Positions 1-8,519 of a stretch of 39,701 nt of DNA are shown in pieces (the first letter of the stretch is position 1; every line of letters begins with the position of its first letter). The position numbers and the translations under genes are program-made. This DNA comes from Candidatus Aenigmatarchaeota archaeon (lineage in GTDB: Archaea > Aenigmatarchaeota > Aenigmatarchaeia > CG10238-14 > SpSt-28). The DNA is taken from the NCBI GenBank assembly GCA_025057985.1, contig JANXEV010000006.1:1-39701 (forward strand). The letters run 5' to 3'. The notes below the pieces were generated by a model. The model saw only the letters and a list, made by a program, of their open reading frames with translations, ran no database searches and was not told the DNA's origin.

Positions 1-92
1 AAACTCGTTTGCCACCAAACGTCTTTTATATCCAAAACTCGTTGGGTAGAAATATAAAACTCGTTTGGTAAAAAATTTATGAACCAAACGAA
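1..92. promoter_or_regulatory. Iterated CTCGTTTGG-type motifs (direct and inverted) over the promoter and start codon of the first ORF
   Basis: AAACTCGTTTG (1-11), ACCAAACG (14-21), AAAACTCGTTGGG (34-46), AAAACTCGTTTGGT (56-69), ACCAAACG (83-90). CGTTTG-CCAC-CAAACG (6-21) and CGTTTGGT-N13-ACCAAACG (62-69/83-90) are inverted repeats. TATA-like AATATAAAA at 51-59 is ~25 nt before ATG 79. Confidence 0.7.
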
Positions 93-1119
93 CAAACCAC
101 AACACCCACAAACACCTACAGAATGCCCGCACTGCAATTCAACTTCAACGGAAAAACATGGAAAAAGAAAACTAAAATCTGGCGAAAAAGTTCAAATTTA
201 TTTTTGTAAAAACTGTGGAAAATTTTTCACAGAAAAAAGAATAAAGAGCAAACACTACGACAAAAGAATAATACTCAAAGCCGTATCCCTATACAACCTA
301 GGCTATCCAGCAAAAGAAGTCATTAAAAGGATATCGATCAGTTACAAAACAAAACTACCTGAACAAACTTTGAGAAAATGGTTGAAAGATTTAAAAGAAA
401 TTTGCACATTCTTAAAGATAAGAAAACAAGCTTTGAAAATCGATAAAAACATGATAATCTCTAAGAAACTAAACCACGGGCAGGTCTACAACTTCTTGCT
501 CCACAAACCAAAATTAGAAATAAGAAAAGACGAGCTACCGAAGGAAAAATTCGAATCTCTAAGAGAATACTTAGATTTCGTCCAATCAGAGGACTTCCCT
601 CACCACATTTTTACGATAGAGGACGAAGAGCTAAACAAAAGAGCTAGTTCAATCAAAGCAAAACTCTTAGACATAGAAAAGTTGAGAAAGCAAAACCTCG
701 CCAACAAACTCACAGAATTAGCTTTAATGTTGGTAAAAAAGAACAAAGAAAGGCATCAAGTCGTTCAAAATTTTATGATAACGAACGACTCTGTAACGGT
801 CGCATGTGAGGTTCCCGTGTATCTGACGAAAGACGATATAAAATACTTTAAAGATAAAAACTTCGTTTTCGACTTTGAAAACTACAGGACCCCTATAACT
901 GGACATATAGACATTCTCCAAATCAGAAATGGGTTAGTTCACATTTTAGACTACAAACCATGCGCGGAAAAGGTAAACGCGGTAAACCAGCTAACCGTCT
1001 ACGCCCTAGCTTTAGCGAGCAGAACAAAGTTGGCTGTAAAAGATTTTAAATGCGCCTGGTTCGATGAAAAAAGCTACTTTGAGTTTTACCCGTTGCATGC
1101 CGTATACCAAAAACCTTAG
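79..1119 (+). CDS. Zinc-ribbon/HTH (transposase-like N-terminus) fused to RecB/Cas4-like PD-(D/E)XK nuclease domain
   Basis: N-terminal CPHC...CKNC zinc ribbon plus HTH-like segment (AVSLYNLGYPAKEVIKRIS...TLRKWLKDL). C-terminal CEVPVYL...ITGHIDILQIRNGLVHILDYKP...NQLTVYALAL matches the E / GxxD / DxK / QxxxY order of RecB/Cas4-type nucleases. Confidence 0.7.
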   Translation: MNQTNKPQHPQTPTECPHCNSTSTEKHGKRKLKSGEKVQIYFCKNCGKFFTEKRIKSKHYDKRIILKAVSLYNLGYPAKEVIKRISISYKTKLPEQTLRKWLKDLKEICTFLKIRKQALKIDKNMIISKKLNHGQVYNFLLHKPKLEIRKDELPKEKFESLREYLDFVQSEDFPHHIFTIEDEELNKRASSIKAKLLDIEKLRKQNLANKLTELALMLVKKNKERHQVVQNFMITNDSVTVACEVPVYLTKDDIKYFKDKNFVFDFENYRTPITGHIDILQIRNGLVHILDYKPCAEKVNAVNQLTVYALALASRTKLAVKDFKCAWFDEKSYFEFYPLHAVYQKP

Positions 1120-1432
1120 CCAATCGAAAAATTCGCGCAAAAACCGGTCTTAAATCAACTAAAAACGTCTAAATCTTTAATGTAGGCGGCCCGCTAAGGA
1201 GATTTTTTAAAGCCAGCAAAACTTTTCTCGAGAACAAACAAAATTAAATCGAACGAATCAAAAAACCATAAAGATAAACCGGGTAAAAACGGTGGGAAAA
1301 AATTCAAAATTTTTACAAAAGAAAAAACTCTGACCTCATTCTAAGGTAGTTATCTATCCGAATCTATAGAAGCAAGAAAATAAAAGCATTTAAAATAAGT
1401 GAAAAAATTTGAATACTTTTTTTGGTGGTGTA

Positions 1433-4024
1433 ATGATTGAAAAAATAAGGAAGAGAGATGGGAGGATTGTCCCTTTCGACAAAACAAAAATCGCTGAAGC
1501 CATTTGGAAAGCAGCCCAATCCGTGGGTGGAACTGACAAAGAACTTTCTTATAAACTCGCTGATAAGGTAGTTGAGATTCTAGAAAGAAGCTTGAAACCA
1601 GGAGAAATACCACATGTGGAGCAAGTGCAAGATCTGGTCGAAAAAGTTCTAGTTGAAAACGGTCATTACAAGACTGCCAAGGCTTACATTACTTACAGAA
1701 AGAAGAAGGAAGAAATAAGAAACGAGAAGATTGCGATATTGCAAGGATTTTACGAAGAGGAAGTTGCAAAAAAGTTCTCGATTAACGCTTTGAGGCTTAT
1801 GGCGAACAGATATTTGTTGAAGAACGAGGAGGGTAAGTTGATAGAGGGACCGAAGCAAATGTTTGAAAGAGTTGCGATGTTGGTTGTGATTCCAGATTTA
1901 CTTTACGATAAAAGAGTCTTTGAAAAGGACGGTGGCCAAAAAATATGGGAGAAAGAAAACTTTAACCCGGAAGAATATGAAAACAAGTTAGGCTTTAAGA
2001 CCGAAAACGGATGGATTTTCTGGAACAGGTACCATCTCGAGAGAATGAAAAATCTTTACGATGAGTTGAACTCGCAAGGCAAGATGAAAGTTAGTTGGAG
2101 CGATTTTCTAAAAATGGTTGAAAGAGGAGAATTTCAAAGTTACTACAAAAATTTCAAAGAGTATTTCGATTTGATGGTTTGTAAAAAATTCCTACCCAAC
2201 TCTCCTACTCTTTTCAACGCAGGAGCGAGACTGGGACAGCTTTCTGCTTGTTTCGTCGTAGACATAAACGACAACATGGAAAGCATAATGGACGCTGCAA
2301 AAGAATGTGCTATAATTTTCAAATCTGGTGGAGGGGTGGGAATAAACTACTCGAAACTTAGACCTGAAGGCGATATCGTAGCAAGCACGACAGGAGTGGC
2401 AAGTGGGCCAGTGAGTTTTATGAAGATCGTGGATGTAGTGACTGATGTGGTAAAGCAAGGTGGTAAAAGAAGGGGTGCGAACATGGGAATTTTAGAAAGC
2501 TGGCATCCCGATATATTGAAGTTCATCCACGCTAAGGAAAAAGAAGGTCAATTCGAAAATTTCAACATCTCTGTTATGTTGGATGAAAAATTCTGGGAGG
2601 CTTACAAAAACGGTGAGAAATACGCTTTGATAAATCCAAGAAACGGTAAAGTCGTGACATACGTCGATCCTAAGTTTTTGTTAGAAGAAATAGCTAGAAT
2701 GGCTTGGAAGACTGCAGACCCTGGTGTTTTATTCTTAGATAACATAAACAGAAGGAATGTTCAAAAGGAATCCAGAGGGTTGATAAGGTCGACCAATCCT
2801 TGCGGTGAACAAACTTTATACGAATACGAGTCGTGCAACCTAGGATCGATAAATCTTTATTCGTTCATAAAAATTGGCAATAACAACGAAGTCTACTTCG
2901 ATTGGGAGGATTATAGAAAAACCATAGAAATTTCTTACAGATTCTTAGACAATATAATAGACGTCAACAAATATCCGATAGAAAAAATAGACAAAGCTAG
3001 CAAAGCTGTTAGGAGAATTGGACTTGGTTTTATGGGGTTAGCAGACGCGATGTTTGCACTAAAAATACCATACAGCTCTGAAGAAGGTTTTAAATTCATA
3101 GAAAGAGTTAGCGAATTTCTAACTTACTACGCTATGAAAGCTTCTGTAGAAAGGGCGAAAGAAAGGGGAGTTTTTCCATACTACCATCTGACTAGCTACA
3201 AAAAAGGTGAAATGCCAATAGAGGGTTTCTACCATCCACAAATCTGGAACTTAGACTGGGAAGATCTACAACGGGAGATAGTGAAAAACGGGATAAGAAA
3301 CGCCGATGTAACAACAATACCACCTACAGGATCGATATCCATGTTTTTTGACGTCTCAAGTGGTATAGAACCTCAATTCTCTCTAGTTTTCGAGAAGAGG
3401 GTAACGGCTGGGAGTTTCTACTACGTCGATATAGAATTCGAAAGACAGTTGAAACAAGTTGGTCTGTACTCCGATGAGATTTTGAAAAAGGTTGCTGAAA
3501 ACGCGGGTAGTGTTCAGGGTATAGAAGAGATTCCTGAAGAAATGAGAAGAGTTTTCATCACGGCTTTGGATATCCCCTGGTGGGACCATGTCAGAGCTCA
3601 AGCATCAGCTCAACTTTGGATAACAAACTCGATAAGCAAGACCATAAACATGCCTTCTTTCTCCACAGTAGAAGACGTCTTACAAGCTTACATAGCGGCA
3701 TATCATTTGGGATGCAAAGGAATAACGATATACAGAGAGGGGAGCAAATCGAAGCAAGTTCTTTACGTTAAAGGAAATGTGGAAGAAAGCAGAATAAAAG
3801 AGTATATGAGATTGGTTAAAAACAACACTCTGAAGATTCTTAAAAAATTCGGATTAGAAGAACCCAAATGGGTAAAAGAACTAGAGTTGGGCAATTCCAT
3901 GAAAAAGAATCATGAAAATGGTAGAGTGGAGAAATGCCCGAATTGTGACTCTTTAAAGATCGTTTACCAAGCGGGATGTGTCGTTTGTAGCGATTGTGGT
4001 TGGAGTGCATGTTTAATATCGTAG
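1433..4024 (+). CDS. nrdJ: Adenosylcobalamin-dependent (class II) ribonucleoside-diphosphate reductase
   Basis: ATP-cone-like N-terminus (IRKRDGRIVPFDKTKIAEAI), FLPNSPTLFNAG, NPCGEQTLYEYESCNLGSINL, C-terminal CPNC...CSDCGWSAC. Start moved to ATG 1433, preceded by GGTGGTG. Confidence 0.93.
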   Translation: MIEKIRKRDGRIVPFDKTKIAEAIWKAAQSVGGTDKELSYKLADKVVEILERSLKPGEIPHVEQVQDLVEKVLVENGHYKTAKAYITYRKKKEEIRNEKIAILQGFYEEEVAKKFSINALRLMANRYLLKNEEGKLIEGPKQMFERVAMLVVIPDLLYDKRVFEKDGGQKIWEKENFNPEEYENKLGFKTENGWIFWNRYHLERMKNLYDELNSQGKMKVSWSDFLKMVERGEFQSYYKNFKEYFDLMVCKKFLPNSPTLFNAGARLGQLSACFVVDINDNMESIMDAAKECAIIFKSGGGVGINYSKLRPEGDIVASTTGVASGPVSFMKIVDVVTDVVKQGGKRRGANMGILESWHPDILKFIHAKEKEGQFENFNISVMLDEKFWEAYKNGEKYALINPRNGKVVTYVDPKFLLEEIARMAWKTADPGVLFLDNINRRNVQKESRGLIRSTNPCGEQTLYEYESCNLGSINLYSFIKIGNNNEVYFDWEDYRKTIEISYRFLDNIIDVNKYPIEKIDKASKAVRRIGLGFMGLADAMFALKIPYSSEEGFKFIERVSEFLTYYAMKASVERAKERGVFPYYHLTSYKKGEMPIEGFYHPQIWNLDWEDLQREIVKNGIRNADVTTIPPTGSISMFFDVSSGIEPQFSLVFEKRVTAGSFYYVDIEFERQLKQVGLYSDEILKKVAENAGSVQGIEEIPEEMRRVFITALDIPWWDHVRAQASAQLWITNSISKTINMPSFSTVEDVLQAYIAAYHLGCKGITIYREGSKSKQVLYVKGNVEESRIKEYMRLVKNNTLKILKKFGLEEPKWVKELELGNSMKKNHENGRVEKCPNCDSLKIVYQAGCVVCSDCGWSACLIS

Positions 4025-4037
4025 GGTAATAATCTAT

Positions 4038-4529
4038 ATGTCGCGTGAATGTTATACTTGCTTCAACGGAAGTAAGGTGGGAAAAAATTCCAAAATGATA
4101 AAACTTCTGGGAGAGTTGGACGAATTAAACAGCGTTCTGGGCTATTGTAGAAGTTTGACGAAAAACAAAGACGTAGACGAGACTTTGGAAAAAATTCAAG
4201 AAAGACTTTTTATCATTGGTTCTATATTGGCTGGGTATAAAATTGAATTTGGAGAAAAGGATGTGAATTTTCTAGAGGATGAAATAAAAAAATATGAGGC
4301 GGAATTAGAGCCAGTCAAACATTTCATTTTTCCAACAGGAACTCAAGCTTCTTCCTTCCTTCATGTAGCTAGAACTGTCTGTAGGAGAGTTGAGAGAGTT
4401 TGTGTTGAAGCCAAGCAAAAGAGATTCGTACCTTTTCTAAATAAACTTTCGGCTCTACTTTTCACGCTTTCGAGAATAGAAAACAAAAGAGCAGGAGTGA
4501 AAGAAAAGGAATGGGTTTATAAAAAATAG
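4038..4529 (+). CDS. PduO-type ATP:cob(I)alamin adenosyltransferase
   Basis: GELDELNSVLGYCRS, FIFPTGTQASSFLHVARTVCRRVER, FLNKLSALLFTLSR family motifs. Confidence 0.85.
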   Translation: MSRECYTCFNGSKVGKNSKMIKLLGELDELNSVLGYCRSLTKNKDVDETLEKIQERLFIIGSILAGYKIEFGEKDVNFLEDEIKKYEAELEPVKHFIFPTGTQASSFLHVARTVCRRVERVCVEAKQKRFVPFLNKLSALLFTLSRIENKRAGVKEKEWVYKK

Positions 4530-4530
4530 T

Positions 4531-5592
4531 ATGAGTGTAGAAGAAAAACTCAAATGGTATTTCGACGTCGATAGAAACAAAATGCCAGCAAAGTTTTTGA
4601 TATGCAAAAGAATAGCTTGTGATAGTGAAATAAGTGATTTAGAAGAAAAAAATCTATGGGAAATTCATGAAAAGCTTTCCGAAAACTTTAAAAAAACGTG
4701 GAGAGAGATAAAGGAAGGTGAGTTAGATTTAAACGAAATGGAAAAACCTAAAGTGAGTTATCTCGATGTTAAAATTGAACTCTCTAAAAAAATTCTAAGA
4801 AATTGTAGGTTTTGCGAAAGAAGGTGTGGTGTGGATAGAAGAAAGGAAAGAGGTTTTTGTGGATCTAAAGAAAAAACCTATGTTTCTTCCTACTTTTTAC
4901 ATTTTGGGGAAGAACCACCTTTGATTCCAAGCGGTACGATTTTTTTCTCTGGTTGTAATTTCAAATGTGTTTACTGCCAAAACTGGGAGATCAGTCAATT
5001 TCCCGACAATGGTTTTCTAACTACAGCAAAGGATTTGAGCTTGATAGAGGAAAACTTGAGAAAAAGTGGTGCAAGAAATATAAACTTCGTAGGCGGAAAT
5101 CCTGACCAACATCTACACACGATCTTAGAGTCTTTGAAATACTTAAACGTAAATGTTCCTGTTTTGTGGAATAACAACGCTTATTCCTCTGAAGAAACGA
5201 TGAAAATTTTGCTGGACGTCGTAGATATATGGTTACCTGATTTCAAATATGGAAACGATGAATGTGCATTCAGGCTATCCTCGGTTAAAAACTACACATC
5301 GTTTGTGCAGAGAAATATAAAAACGATGTGTGAAAACGAAGATCCACTTATCATAAGGCATTTAGTTTTACCTAATCATTTTGAATGTTGCACCAGAAGG
5401 GTTTTGGAGTGGATTTCTAAAAATTGTAAGAACTGTTTGGTGAATGTAATGAGGCAATATAGACCAGAATATTTGGTATTGGAGCGAATAGAGAAATTCA
5501 AGGAAATTTCTAGAGTGTTGACAAGGGATGAAATAGAAAAAGCTTATGAGCTTGCTTCAAAACTAAAACTAGACTTTAAAGAAGTCTCTTAA
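4531..5592 (+). CDS. Radical SAM protein, pyruvate-formate-lyase-activating-enzyme-like
   Basis: CxxxCxxC in FSGCNFKCVYCQNWEIS; upstream CRFCERRCGVDRRKERGFCG cysteine cluster; GGNPDQH motif. Confidence 0.85.
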   Translation: MSVEEKLKWYFDVDRNKMPAKFLICKRIACDSEISDLEEKNLWEIHEKLSENFKKTWREIKEGELDLNEMEKPKVSYLDVKIELSKKILRNCRFCERRCGVDRRKERGFCGSKEKTYVSSYFLHFGEEPPLIPSGTIFFSGCNFKCVYCQNWEISQFPDNGFLTTAKDLSLIEENLRKSGARNINFVGGNPDQHLHTILESLKYLNVNVPVLWNNNAYSSEETMKILLDVVDIWLPDFKYGNDECAFRLSSVKNYTSFVQRNIKTMCENEDPLIIRHLVLPNHFECCTRRVLEWISKNCKNCLVNVMRQYRPEYLVLERIEKFKEISRVLTRDEIEKAYELASKLKLDFKEVS

Positions 5593-5635
5593 TGCATTTT
5601 TAAATCTCAAACCAAATTAAAATTAGGTGAGTGTG

Positions 5636-5812
5636 ATGGCAAAAGAAGCAAACTTAGTAATAAAATCTGCAGTGAGAGAAGTTGCTGGTGACATAAGAAT
5701 ATCGGACGAGTTTTTCGACGCTTTAAACAAAAAAGTAGCAGAGTTGGTTAAAGAAGCTGTAAAAAGGGCAGAAGCAAACGGTAGAAAAACTTTGAGAGGT
5801 GCTGACGTTTAA
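5636..5812 (+). CDS. Short archaeal histone-fold protein with truncated alpha-3
   Basis: MAKEANLVIKSAVREVAGDIRISDEFFDALNKKVAELVKEAVKRAEANGRKTLRGADV. Histone fold ends directly after the GRKT..ADV loop. Confidence 0.8.
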   Translation: MAKEANLVIKSAVREVAGDIRISDEFFDALNKKVAELVKEAVKRAEANGRKTLRGADV

Positions 5813-5831
5813 ACGTTCAATTTTTTTCTTT

Positions 5832-6500
5832 TTATTCTTTTTTCAAAACTTCTACCTTAGTAAACTGTGAAGCTGCGTTTTTGAATCTCTCCACGTCTTT
5901 TTCGCTACCTACTATAGAACCGTAATGCATTGGGATACAAACTTTCGGTTTCAAAATTTTAACAGCTTCTACAGCTTCGTCTGCCGTCATAACATAAACT
6001 CCACTGACAGGTAGAAATGCTATATCTATTTTACCGAAAGTGTTCATCTCAGGTATAACATCAGTGTCACCGGAATGATAAACTCTAACACCGTTTATGT
6101 CTAATATATAACCGACATACTTCAACTCTTTTGGATGAAAAACTTGCCCAGGAAGTCTAAATTTGTTAACGTTGTAAGATTCTACTGCTTTTATAACGAC
6201 GTTGTTCACGTTCAACGAATCTCCAGGTTCGAAGTAGACTATCTTATTCACCGATCCTTTTAAGTTCTCTATCTTTCCTCTACACATCTTCGCAGATATT
6301 ATAACAGACTGGGGATGGATTATTTTTTTTATGTCGTCGAGGCTACAGTGATCGAAGTGGTCGTGTGTTATTAAAACTATATCTCCGTCCCTTTCTTTTG
6401 GGAATTTAATTTGAAATGGGTCGAGATAGATTGTAACTTTACTCTCGATCTTGAAACAAGCATGACCCAACCAACTTATTTTTAAACCGAAAATTTCCAT
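5832..6500 (-). CDS. UPF0173/UlaG-like metal-dependent hydrolase (beta-lactamase fold)
   Basis: ISWLGHACFKIE, THDHFDHCSLDD, YHSGDTDVIPEM, PMHYGS. Confidence 0.88.
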   Translation of the reverse strand: MEIFGLKISWLGHACFKIESKVTIYLDPFQIKFPKERDGDIVLITHDHFDHCSLDDIKKIIHPQSVIISAKMCRGKIENLKGSVNKIVYFEPGDSLNVNNVVIKAVESYNVNKFRLPGQVFHPKELKYVGYILDINGVRVYHSGDTDVIPEMNTFGKIDIAFLPVSGVYVMTADEAVEAVKILKPKVCIPMHYGSIVGSEKDVERFKNAASQFTKVEVLKKE

Positions 6501-6546
6501 ATCTCTATTTAAAAAAAGAATTTAAATATTATCGACAAAAAATATC

Positions 6547-6882
6547 ATGGCGCTTAGAGATTTCTTACCGAGAAAAAAAGAAGAAGTCGGCGAAGAAGAG
6601 ATCAAAGTTATAGACGAGGAAAGAGTGAAAGAAGAGGAGAAAATTAAAATCAAAATAGAAAAATTGGTGAAGAGCGAAGACGTGGACAAAATAATAAGGT
6701 TTGCTAGACAAATGGTAGTTATAGTAAAAACACAAGAACTTCAAAAAAAGGATTTTGGCTACATGCAAACTTTGATAGAGAAGTTGAAAAGAAACTGCAA
6801 ACAAAATAAAATAGATATCGTTGGGACTCAAGACGGGTATTTGATTCTTGCTCCTTCTTTTGTCGAAATAGCAAGAGAATAG
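6547..6882 (+). CDS. sepF: Archaeal SepF-like cell-division protein
   Basis: Small protein with acidic linker and SepF-like core (IVKTQELQKKDFGYMQTLIEKLKRNCKQNKIDIVGTQDGYLILAPS). Confidence 0.7.
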   Translation: MALRDFLPRKKEEVGEEEIKVIDEERVKEEEKIKIKIEKLVKSEDVDKIIRFARQMVVIVKTQELQKKDFGYMQTLIEKLKRNCKQNKIDIVGTQDGYLILAPSFVEIARE

Positions 6883-6923
6883 ACGTTTAAAGGTGGATAG
6901 AATTTAGTGAAAATTCTGTTAAG

Positions 6924-8519
6924 TTGAAAAAACTAATAAAAGAATTGGAAAAAATAAAAGGTAGACATACAGAGTTAGTTTCTGTATACATTCCAGCTGG
7001 TTATAATTTGTTTGATGTGATAAACCAACTAGCTGAAGAAAGATCTACTGCTGAAAACATAAAAAGCAAATCGACGAGGAAAAACGTAGTGGCTGCATTG
7101 GAAAAAATAATCCAACACCTCAGACTCTTCAAACAAACTCCTCCAAAAGGATTAGTAGTTTTTGCTGGTAATGTTTCTCCTGTGGAAGGTAAAGAAGATA
7201 TAAAACTTTGGTCTATAGAACCGCCGGAAAAATTGGAAACCAAAATCTATTGGTGCGATCAAGTTTTTGTACTAGATCCTCTTAGGGAAATGGTAAAAGA
7301 AAAGGATGTTTATGGATTGATAGTTTTAGACGCTAAAGAAGCAACTGTCGGGTTGTTGAAGGGGAAAAAAATCGTTGTGAAAAAGAGGTTGGAGTCGACC
7401 GTTCCGAGTAAAACGGTTAAGGGTGGTATGTGTTTACATAGGTCTTCTCAAATTTTACTCAGTGACGGTAAACTCGTTCCGATCAACAAAGTAAAGAAGG
7501 GTGATGAGGTATATTGTTTTGATTTCAAAGAATGGAAAGTAAAGACAAGCTTTGTTAAGGAAATTTACAAAAGGCACGTGAACTCCGCAAAAAAAATCTT
7601 CTTTGAAAAAGGAAGTGTAATAGCTAGTGACGATCACCTGATTTTTGTAAAAGAAGGTGGAGAAATAAAAGAAAAATTTGTCAGAGATTTGAAAAAGGGT
7701 GATGTGGTTCTTGTTTTTGAGAAAAACGAAGTTAAGGAAGTGAGGGTGAAGAATATAAGCGAGAGTGAAATTGAAGCTTCTGTTTTCTTCTATGATCTGG
7801 AAGTAGAAAACCTGGAAAATTATTTCGCCAATTTTCTCCTCGTTCACAACTCCCAAGGAAGGTACGATAGGTTAAGAGAAGATGCCATCAATGAATTTCT
7901 AACCAAAGTTGGAGAAGTAGCATCGAACATTTTTCTAGAAGAAAACGTTTTAGGTGTTCTGATAGGTGGACCTGGGCCAGTTAAAGAAAGGTTATTGGAA
8001 AAAGATTATTTGAACTATCAAATTAAAAACAAAGTTTTAGGCGTCAAAGACGTAGGATATACTGATGAGTATGGTTTGGAAGAACTGGTCAAAAGAAGTG
8101 AAGATTTATTACAGCAGGCTGAGGTTTTTAAAGAAAAATCTCTCTTGAACAAATTTTTCCTTCTACTAAAAAAAGGTGAGAATGCGGTAGTAGGATTAGA
8201 AAAAGTTAGAAAAGCTTTAGAGTATAATGCGGTCGAAGAATTGATCGTCGTAGAAGAATTCGAATACGTAAAAGGTGAGTTTACGTGTGCGAACGGTCAT
8301 AAATCTGAAAAAATAGTGAAAAGGGGTGAGAAAATTTTTTGCGATGTCTGTGGGCAGGAAATGAAATTAGAAAAAGAAACGGAAATAGCGGAAGAGATCA
8401 TAGAATCGGCTGAAGTTAGTGGGGCTAAAGTTAGCATCGTCTCAGAAGAAACAGAAGAGGGAAGACAGTTCAAAAACATGGGAGGAATTGGTGCTATCAC
8501 TAGGTTTAAAGTTGAATGA
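6924..8519 (+). CDS. prf1: Peptide chain release factor aRF1 (eRF1 family), intein-containing; TTG start
   Basis: NIKS motif (TAENIKSKSTRK), VPSKTVKGGM|S-QGRYDRLREDAINEF, C-terminal CANGHKS...CDVCGQEM zinc element, GGIGAITRF end. Confidence 0.92.
   Translation: MKKLIKELEKIKGRHTELVSVYIPAGYNLFDVINQLAEERSTAENIKSKSTRKNVVAALEKIIQHLRLFKQTPPKGLVVFAGNVSPVEGKEDIKLWSIEPPEKLETKIYWCDQVFVLDPLREMVKEKDVYGLIVLDAKEATVGLLKGKKIVVKKRLESTVPSKTVKGGMCLHRSSQILLSDGKLVPINKVKKGDEVYCFDFKEWKVKTSFVKEIYKRHVNSAKKIFFEKGSVIASDDHLIFVKEGGEIKEKFVRDLKKGDVVLVFEKNEVKEVRVKNISESEIEASVFFYDLEVENLENYFANFLLVHNSQGRYDRLREDAINEFLTKVGEVASNIFLEENVLGVLIGGPGPVKERLLEKDYLNYQIKNKVLGVKDVGYTDEYGLEELVKRSEDLLQQAEVFKEKSLLNKFFLLLKKGENAVVGLEKVRKALEYNAVEELIVVEEFEYVKGEFTCANGHKSEKIVKRGEKIFCDVCGQEMKLEKETEIAEEIIESAEVSGAKVSIVSEETEEGRQFKNMGGIGAITRFKVE
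7431..7850 (+). other. Mini-intein (140 aa, no homing endonuclease) inside aRF1
   Basis: Starts Cys (CLHRSSQILLSDGKLVPINKVKKGDEVY), has block-B-like VIASDDHLIFV, ends FFYDLEVENLENYFANFLLVHN with Ser +1. Removal restores a continuous eRF1 sequence. Confidence 0.93.

Noticed and set aside
1-92. Possible CRISPR array at the left edge
   Set aside because: Motifs are short, in both orientations and irregularly spaced (22 and 34 bp), without equal-length spacers; better read as operator or nuclease sites.
4531-5592. Radical SAM gene as the partner of the orphan PqqD
   Set aside because: No SPASM-like C-terminus evident, resembles PFL-activase-like proteins, and lies ~27 kb away.
7455-7856. 133-aa minus ORF across the intein
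   Set aside because: Antisense of the clearly coding intein; not a homing endonuclease and has no recognisable motif.
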